Assembly (NCBI GenBank): GCA_036260075.1
Contig: DATAAM010000097.1
Span: 1-9,252 of the forward strand
Direction: 5' to 3'
Source of the DNA: DATAAM01 sp036260075
GTDB lineage: Bacteria > Actinomycetota > Acidimicrobiia > Acidimicrobiales > JAHWLA01
DNA: 9,252 bases
Shown: positions 5,433 through 9,252 of the stretch, one piece after another
Numbering within the stretch: position 1 is the first letter of the stretch
Layout of the letters: each line of letters opens with the position of its first letter
Translations under genes and position numbers: made by a program
The notes under the pieces: generated by a model
The model's input: the letters and a program-made list of their open reading frames with translations, nothing else
Told to the model about the DNA's origin: nothing
Databases searched by the model: none

Positions 5433-6386
5433 ATGGGGCCCGGGGGCCGAGCCTGGATCCGCGCCGTCCTCACTGGCGTGGCGCTGGTCGCCACCGCCGC
5501 CTGCTCGGGCGGCGGCGACGGGGCCGACGGCGCGGGCGACGACTTCATGCTCCGCGACGAGGCCGACGACAGCACCACCACCACGGCGCCGTCGGGCGAG
5601 CAGCGAACAGGCTCGGGCGCCACCACCACGTCGGCGACCAGGCAGACCACCACGACCACGCGTCGGGGCAGCGGGACGACCACCACGACGACGTCGGGCG
5701 GCACGACGTCGACCACCCGGGCGGGCGTGCCCGGGGACAGCGGCGCACGGGGCGTGCCCGGGGCCTACGCCCGCACGCTGCTCCAGGCGGCGCGGGCCCA
5801 GCGGGTGGTGATCGAGCCGCTGGTGCAGCAGGGGGCCGAGCCGAGGCAGGCCACCGTGGACCACCTGGTCGCCCTCGTCCGCGACGTCAGCGGCAAGCCC
5901 GTGACGGTGGCGGGCACGGTGGCCCTGCCTGCCGGAGACGGCACCACCACCGACGCCGACATCAGGTCGCTCTCCGACCAGCACGGCCGCAGCGGGCAGA
6001 CGGCGGAGCAGGCGGTGGTGCGGGTGCTGTTCCTCACCGGGCGCTACAGCCCCACATCGTCGGTCCTGGGCGTGGCCGTGCGGGGCGACACCGCCGCCGT
6101 GTTCACCCAGCAGGTGCGCCAGGCGGCCACGCCGCTGGTGACGGCGGCGGGCCTCGAGCGAGCGGTCGCCGCCCACGAGCTGGGCCACCTCCTCGGGCTG
6201 GTCGACCTGGTGATCGACACCGGTCGCGACGACCCCGAGCACGAGGGCCACTCCCGCAATCCCGAGTCGGTGATGTACTGGGCCATCGAGTCGTCGCTCG
6301 TCGGGCAGGTGCTCAACGGCCCGCCGCCCAGCGACTTCGACGCCGACGACCGTGCCGACCTGGCCGCGATCCGCAACGGCGCCTAG
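5433..6386 (+). CDS. Thr-rich lipoprotein with metzincin-like zinc site
   Basis: Predicted surface lipoprotein of 317 aa with a zinc-protease signature. A signal peptide (hydrophobic AVLTGVALVATAAC) ends at C24, a lipobox-like cysteine followed by SGGGDG. An acidic stretch and then a threonine-rich, probably disordered linker (about 47-96) tether the domain to the membrane. The globular part starts near 108. It contains AAHELGHLLGLVD: H248, E249 and H252 form HExxH, then G255 and D258. A Met-turn-like SVMYW follows with M281. This fits the metzincin HExxHxxGxxH/D pattern with Asp as the third ligand, as in snapalysin. Alternatively H270 or H273 (DPEHEGHSRNP) supplies it. Substrate unknown. 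The start at 5433 is chosen over ATG 5406 because a TACTCT box lies 8 nt upstream. The stop overlaps the convergent transporter stop (CTAG). Confidence 0.85.
   Translation: MGPGGRAWIRAVLTGVALVATAACSGGGDGADGAGDDFMLRDEADDSTTTTAPSGEQRTGSGATTTSATRQTTTTTRRGSGTTTTTTSGGTTSTTRAGVPGDSGARGVPGAYARTLLQAARAQRVVIEPLVQQGAEPRQATVDHLVALVRDVSGKPVTVAGTVALPAGDGTTTDADIRSLSDQHGRSGQTAEQAVVRVLFLTGRYSPTSSVLGVAVRGDTAAVFTQQVRQAATPLVTAAGLERAVAAHELGHLLGLVDLVIDTGRDDPEHEGHSRNPESVMYWAIESSLVGQVLNGPPPSDFDADDRADLAAIRNGA
5571..5720 (+). repeat. Low-complexity threonine-codon tract
   Basis: ACC/ACG-rich imperfect repeats encode runs of 3-6 Thr broken by Gly, Ser, Arg and Ala (residues 47-96 of the metzincin-like lipoprotein). 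This is a coding low-complexity linker, not an array. Such Thr runs are common in secreted proteins of Acidimicrobiia and related high-GC actinobacteria and may vary in length between strains. Confidence 0.75.
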
Positions 6387-7411
6387 CCCGGGGCCAGCTC
6401 TTCCGCCGTGGCGACGGCCAGGGTCACCAGCAGGAGCATGACCAGCGCCCCGCCGATGCCGTAGAGCTCGAGGCCCACCACGCCCGCGCCCACGGTGAGG
6501 AAGGGGCCCACGCGCACCGACCGCCGCTCGACCCAGCGTTGCAGCACGAACGTCTCGAACGCCTCGTAGGCGAGGAACAGCACGGCCAAGAGCAGGGCCT
6601 GTTCGGGCGAGCTCGCCGCCGCCAGCAGCACGATCGGCAGCGCGCCGATCACCGCCCCCACCACCGGGACGAGGTCCCACATGGCGACCCACAGCCCGAG
6701 GGGCGCCGGGCCGGGGACGTCGGCCATCGAGGCGACGGCGTAGCCCAGGAGCCCGGCCAGGGCGCTCATGGCGATCGCCCCGCGGGCGTAGCCGAAGCCC
6801 CGGTGGAACACCCGCACGGCCACCTGCTCGACCCTCGCCCGGCGCCGCCGGTCGTGGATCTGGTGGAGGCCCGCCTTCGCGATGCGAGGCCCGTGCAGAA
6901 GGAGGAACAGGGTCAGCACGCCCGTGGCCAGGAAGGCCACCGCCCGCGTGGCCGCCGCCCGCACGGCCTCGCCCGGCGTCCCGCCCCGCAGGCGTTCGGG
7001 GATGTCCTCGACCAGGTGCTCCACCCGATCGGCCAGGTGGGCGTCGTGGGCCGCCTCCCGCAGCGGGCCTTCGCGCTCGAGGCGGGCCGCCTCCCGGGGC
7101 GCGACCTCCTGGAGGTGGCGCATCTCGCGCACGACGCCGTCGACGGTCCCGTAGGCGATCACGCCCAGGCACACGACGGCGCCCACGAACACCACGGCCA
7201 CCGCCAGCCCGTGGGGCAGCCGACGTTCGACCCGTGTGACGAGCGGGTGCAGCAGCCCGGCCGCCGCCGCCGCCACCAGCATCCAGCCGAGCACCCGCTG
7301 GGAGGCGGCGATCACCCGCAGCAGGGCCAGCGTGGTGCCGAACATGGCGACAGCGAGCACGGCCGACCGGGGGGTGAGCCGCAGGCGCTCGGTCGGCAGC
7401 GGCTCGGCCAT
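6383..7411 (-). CDS. AI-2E family transporter (membrane permease)
   Basis: Polytopic membrane protein of the AI-2E/TqsA/PerM family, 342 aa, close to the usual length. Hydrophobic segments lie near 16-34, 38-56 and 68-88. A long charged, amphipathic region (about 90-150) typical of the family separates them from further segments near 155-175, 212-230, 240-265, 270-287 and 303-336. Family landmarks are LLLHGPRIAKA (170-180), the GYARGAIAMSALAGLLGY helix and WVAMWDLVPVVGAVIGALP (241-259). Characterised members include AI-2 exporters and sodium/proton antiporters, so the substrate cannot be assigned. The start at 7411 follows a TACTGT box by 8 nt. An in-frame ATG at 7435 lies upstream of that box. 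It is divergent from a paralogue and its stop shares CTAG with the convergent lipoprotein gene. Confidence 0.92.
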   Translation of the reverse strand: MAEPLPTERLRLTPRSAVLAVAMFGTTLALLRVIAASQRVLGWMLVAAAAAGLLHPLVTRVERRLPHGLAVAVVFVGAVVCLGVIAYGTVDGVVREMRHLQEVAPREAARLEREGPLREAAHDAHLADRVEHLVEDIPERLRGGTPGEAVRAAATRAVAFLATGVLTLFLLLHGPRIAKAGLHQIHDRRRRARVEQVAVRVFHRGFGYARGAIAMSALAGLLGYAVASMADVPGPAPLGLWVAMWDLVPVVGAVIGALPIVLLAAASSPEQALLLAVLFLAYEAFETFVLQRWVERRSVRVGPFLTVGAGVVGLELYGIGGALVMLLLVTLAVATAEELAPG

Positions 7412-7433
7412 GGGCACGTACAGTATCGAGCGC
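7412..7433. promoter_or_regulatory. Fully overlapping bidirectional promoter, AI-2E pair
   Basis: TACAGTA (7419-7425) reads TACAGT on the plus strand (7419-7424), ending 9 nt before the ATG at 7434, and TACTGT on the minus strand (7425 to 7420), ending 8 nt before the ATG at 7411. The two hexamers overlap by five bases inside a 22-bp gap, so they are almost the same DNA read in both directions. In-frame mirror ATGs exist at 7410 (+) and 7435 (-), within the two CATG boundaries. No -35 consensus or Shine-Dalgarno sequence is seen. Confidence 0.65.
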
Positions 7434-8522
7434 ATGGCCCTGTCCGACCCAGCACGCGCGCCGGGGGCCGAGCACGTCGTGGAGCCGGCGCCCCGCGTGC
7501 GCGAAGTCGACCTCGACTGGCGTTCGGTGCTGGTGCTGCTGGCCGCGCTCGTCGGCCTGATCGCGCTCACGGGGCTCTTCCGGTCGGTGCCCCGCACGAC
7601 CACTGCGCTGGGCGTGGCCGTGGTGGTGGCGTTGGGACTCGACCCCGTGGTCGAGCTGGCGCGGCGGCGGCTGCGGCTCCAACGGGCGCCCGCCATCGCC
7701 GTGGTGCTGGCGGCCATGGCGGCCCTGTTCGCCGTCGTCGGGTGGCTCCTCGTGCCCCCGGCCGTCGACCAGGCCCGCGACCTGGGCGACGAGGTGCCCC
7801 GAGTGGTCGAGGACCTGGGCGACCTGCCGATCATCGGCGACGACCTGCGCGAGGCGGACGTGCCCGACCGGCTGGAGCGCTCGATCGAAGAGCTGCCCGA
7901 CCGGCTGGCGGGCGACACCACGCCGATCGAACGGGCGGCCCGCCGGGTCGTCGACGGGGTGCTGGCAGTCGGGCTCATGCTGCTGCTGGCGATCGCCTTG
8001 CTGCTCGACGGCCCTCGCCTCGTCGACCGCGTGCGGGCGCTGGTGCCCGAGCGACGCCGCGAGCGGGCCGTGGTGGTCGCCCGCCTCACGCACCGCGTCG
8101 TCGGCCACTACGTGGCGGGCTCGCTGGCGGTGGCGGGGATCGCCGGGGTGGTGGTGCTGGTGGTCGGCCTCGTCCTCGGCGTGCCGCTCACGCCGCTGGC
8201 GGCCGTCTGGGTGGCCCTGTGGGACCTGGTGCCGCAGATCGGCGGGGCCGCGGGCGGCATCCCCTTCGTCTTGCTCGGCTTCAGCCAGGGCGTGGCCACA
8301 GGCGTGGCTTGCGCGGTGATCTTCGTCGTCTACCTCCAGATCGAGAACCACGTCCTGGGGCCGTTGCTGGTGGGCCAGGCGGTGAAGCTGTCGCCCCCCG
8401 CCACCATGGCGGCGGCGCTCATCGGGGTCTCGGCGGGCGGCGTGGTCGGTGCCCTGCTGGCCGTGCCCCTCACCGGCGCGGCCAAGGCGGCGTACATCGA
8501 GCTGCGGCGCCCGCCGTCGTGA
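7434..8522 (+). CDS. AI-2E family transporter, paralogue of divergent neighbour
   Basis: Second member of the same permease family, 362 aa. A hydrophilic N-terminus (about 1-28) precedes membrane segments near 30-48, 57-70 and 87-107. The charged middle section (about 108-165: DLGDEVPRVVEDLGDLPIIG, RSIEELPDRLAG) is followed by segments near 172-191, 225-250, 253-282, 286-302 and 322-345. Landmarks shared with the neighbour are LLLDGPRLVDR, WVALWDLVPQIGGAAGGIP (259-277) and the ENHVLGPLLVG stretch that corresponds to the C-terminal core. Similarity outside these blocks looks low by eye, so the duplication is old or the genes were brought together independently. Substrate unknown. The start at 7434 is supported by a TACAGT box 9 nt upstream. 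The stop TGA overlaps the GTG of the ribonuclease D gene. Confidence 0.92.
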   Translation: MALSDPARAPGAEHVVEPAPRVREVDLDWRSVLVLLAALVGLIALTGLFRSVPRTTTALGVAVVVALGLDPVVELARRRLRLQRAPAIAVVLAAMAALFAVVGWLLVPPAVDQARDLGDEVPRVVEDLGDLPIIGDDLREADVPDRLERSIEELPDRLAGDTTPIERAARRVVDGVLAVGLMLLLAIALLLDGPRLVDRVRALVPERRRERAVVVARLTHRVVGHYVAGSLAVAGIAGVVVLVVGLVLGVPLTPLAAVWVALWDLVPQIGGAAGGIPFVLLGFSQGVATGVACAVIFVVYLQIENHVLGPLLVGQAVKLSPPATMAAALIGVSAGGVVGALLAVPLTGAAKAAYIELRRPPS

Positions 8523-9252
8523 CATGGATCGACGAGCAGGCGGCGCTCGACGACGCCGTCGAGGACGCGCTCGGCGCCGCCGAGTACGCGCTCGACACCG
8601 AGTTCCACCGCGAGCGCACCTACTACCCGAACCTGGCCTTGGTGCAGCTGGCGTGGGCGGACCGGCTGGTGCTGGTCGACCCGTACGCCGTCGACCCGGC
8701 GCCCCTGCGCAGGCTCCTGGAGGGGCCGGGCCTGGCCGTCGTGCACGCGGCCGACCAGGACCTCGAGGTGCTCGACGTGGCCGTGGGCGCCACGCCCAGC
8801 CGATTGTTCGACACGCAGGTGGCCGCCGGCTTCCTCGGGATGTCGACCCCTTCGCTCACCACGCTGGTGGAGCGGGTGCTGGGGCGGCGGCTGCCCAAGG
8901 GCGACCGGCTGACCGACTGGACGCGCCGGCCGCTCACCGCCGAGCAGCAGTCGTACGCCGCCTCCGACGTCGAGCACCTGCTCGCCGTGCGGGCGCACCT
9001 GGTGTCCGAGCTGGAGGCGCGGGGCCGGCTGGCATGGGCCGAGCAGGAGTGCGAGACACTGCTGCGCCGCCCCCGGGGCGCGCCGGAGCCGGAGACGGCG
9101 TGGTGGAAGCTCAAGGAGACGCGCCAGCTCCGGGGGCGGGCTCGGGGCATCGCCCAGGAGCTGGCCGCCTGGCGGGAGCGGCGGGCGGCCGAGCTCGACA
9201 CGCCGCCCCGCTTCGTCCTGTCCGACATGGCGCTGGCGTCGATCGCCCATCG
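8519..9252 (+). CDS. rnd: Ribonuclease D, 3' end outside window
   Basis: 3'-5' exoribonuclease of the DEDDy family that trims tRNA and other stable RNA precursors in the cytoplasm. 244 codons are visible and the frame runs off the window end. Exo I is DTEFHRE (D25, E27), Exo II is HAADQD (D83 or D85), and Exo III is YAASDVEHL, with the Tyr and Asp of the DEDDy type. LFDTQVAAGFLGMSTPSL and LPKGDRLTDWTRRPLT are typical RNase D segments. An HRDC domain begins near 200 (WWKLKETRQLRGR, VLSDMALASIAHR). The GTG start at 8519 shares GTGA with the stop of the upstream transporter gene, implying an operon and translational coupling. The nearby ATG at 8524 is out of frame. No -10 box or Shine-Dalgarno sequence precedes it, consistent with co-transcription. 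Confidence 0.95.
   Translation, partial: MTWIDEQAALDDAVEDALGAAEYALDTEFHRERTYYPNLALVQLAWADRLVLVDPYAVDPAPLRRLLEGPGLAVVHAADQDLEVLDVAVGATPSRLFDTQVAAGFLGMSTPSLTTLVERVLGRRLPKGDRLTDWTRRPLTAEQQSYAASDVEHLLAVRAHLVSELEARGRLAWAEQECETLLRRPRGAPEPETAWWKLKETRQLRGRARGIAQELAAWRERRAAELDTPPRFVLSDMALASIAH

Noticed and set aside
5571..5720. ACC/ACG-rich tract as a CRISPR-like or tandem array
   Set aside because: There are no regular repeat and spacer units. It encodes a threonine-rich linker in frame.
6383..8522. Quorum-sensing locus based on the AI-2E transporters
   Set aside because: The family is broad and no luxS, receptor kinase or lsr gene is present. The name alone does not support signalling.
4779..8525. 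Very long minus-strand open frame of more than 1,200 codons
   Set aside because: It runs antisense through recognised genes, is rich in low-complexity Arg/Gly/His and has no family resemblance. It is a by-product of high GC with few stop codons.

Overview
The window is GC-rich, tightly packed bacterial chromosome, most likely from an actinomycete and plausibly from the class Acidimicrobiia. The evidence is a DUF3151 protein (an actinobacterial family), an actinobacterial-type 3-methyladenine glycosylase, lipoproteins with threonine-rich linkers, and start-proximal TANNNT -10 boxes with no Shine-Dalgarno sequence. The assignment to class is an inference. There is no stretch over 300 bases without a gene, and I see no tRNA, rRNA, CRISPR array, IS element or phage gene.

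Layout: a 15-bp perfect hairpin at the left edge (1-39); a 3-methyladenine glycosylase (-, 49-921) divergent from tyrS (+, 952-2205); tyrS ends convergently, overlapping a small secreted L,D-transpeptidase (-, 2195-2728); a HIT hydrolase (-, 2739-3161) divergent from a DUF3151 gene (+, 3194-3628); a wrecked fused proline dehydrogenase/P5C dehydrogenase gene (+, 3632-4235), with only its N-terminus, a short internal piece and its C-terminus left in three frames; a lipoprotein (+, 4247-4870) convergent with a gamma-carbonic-anhydrase-like protein (-, 4877-5407); that gene is divergent from a threonine-rich lipoprotein with a metzincin-like zinc site (+, 5433-6386), whose TAG stop shares the palindrome CTAG with the stop of a convergent AI-2E-family transporter (-, 6383-7411); this transporter is divergent from a paralogue (+, 7434-8522), which overlaps by GTGA a ribonuclease D gene (+, 8519 to the window end).

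The genes are mostly housekeeping (translation, DNA repair, RNA processing, wall cross-linking, envelope proteins) and do not form one pathway. The most striking feature is regulatory. All ten genes that need their own promoter carry a TA[C/G]NNT hexamer ending 6-11 nt before the ATG, so transcripts should be leaderless or nearly so. The two genes that closely follow a co-directional gene in operon fashion lack it. In the four divergent pairs the intergenic gaps are 22-32 bp. The two opposed -10 boxes overlap (alkA/tyrS, gamma-CA/metalloprotease, AI-2E pair) or form the arms of a palindrome (HIT/DUF3151). Two further -10 boxes are built on the TAG stop codon of the gene upstream. I consider this compact symmetric promoter architecture the best candidate for an under-described system here. 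The decayed PutA gene and the unusual metzincin-like lipoprotein come next.
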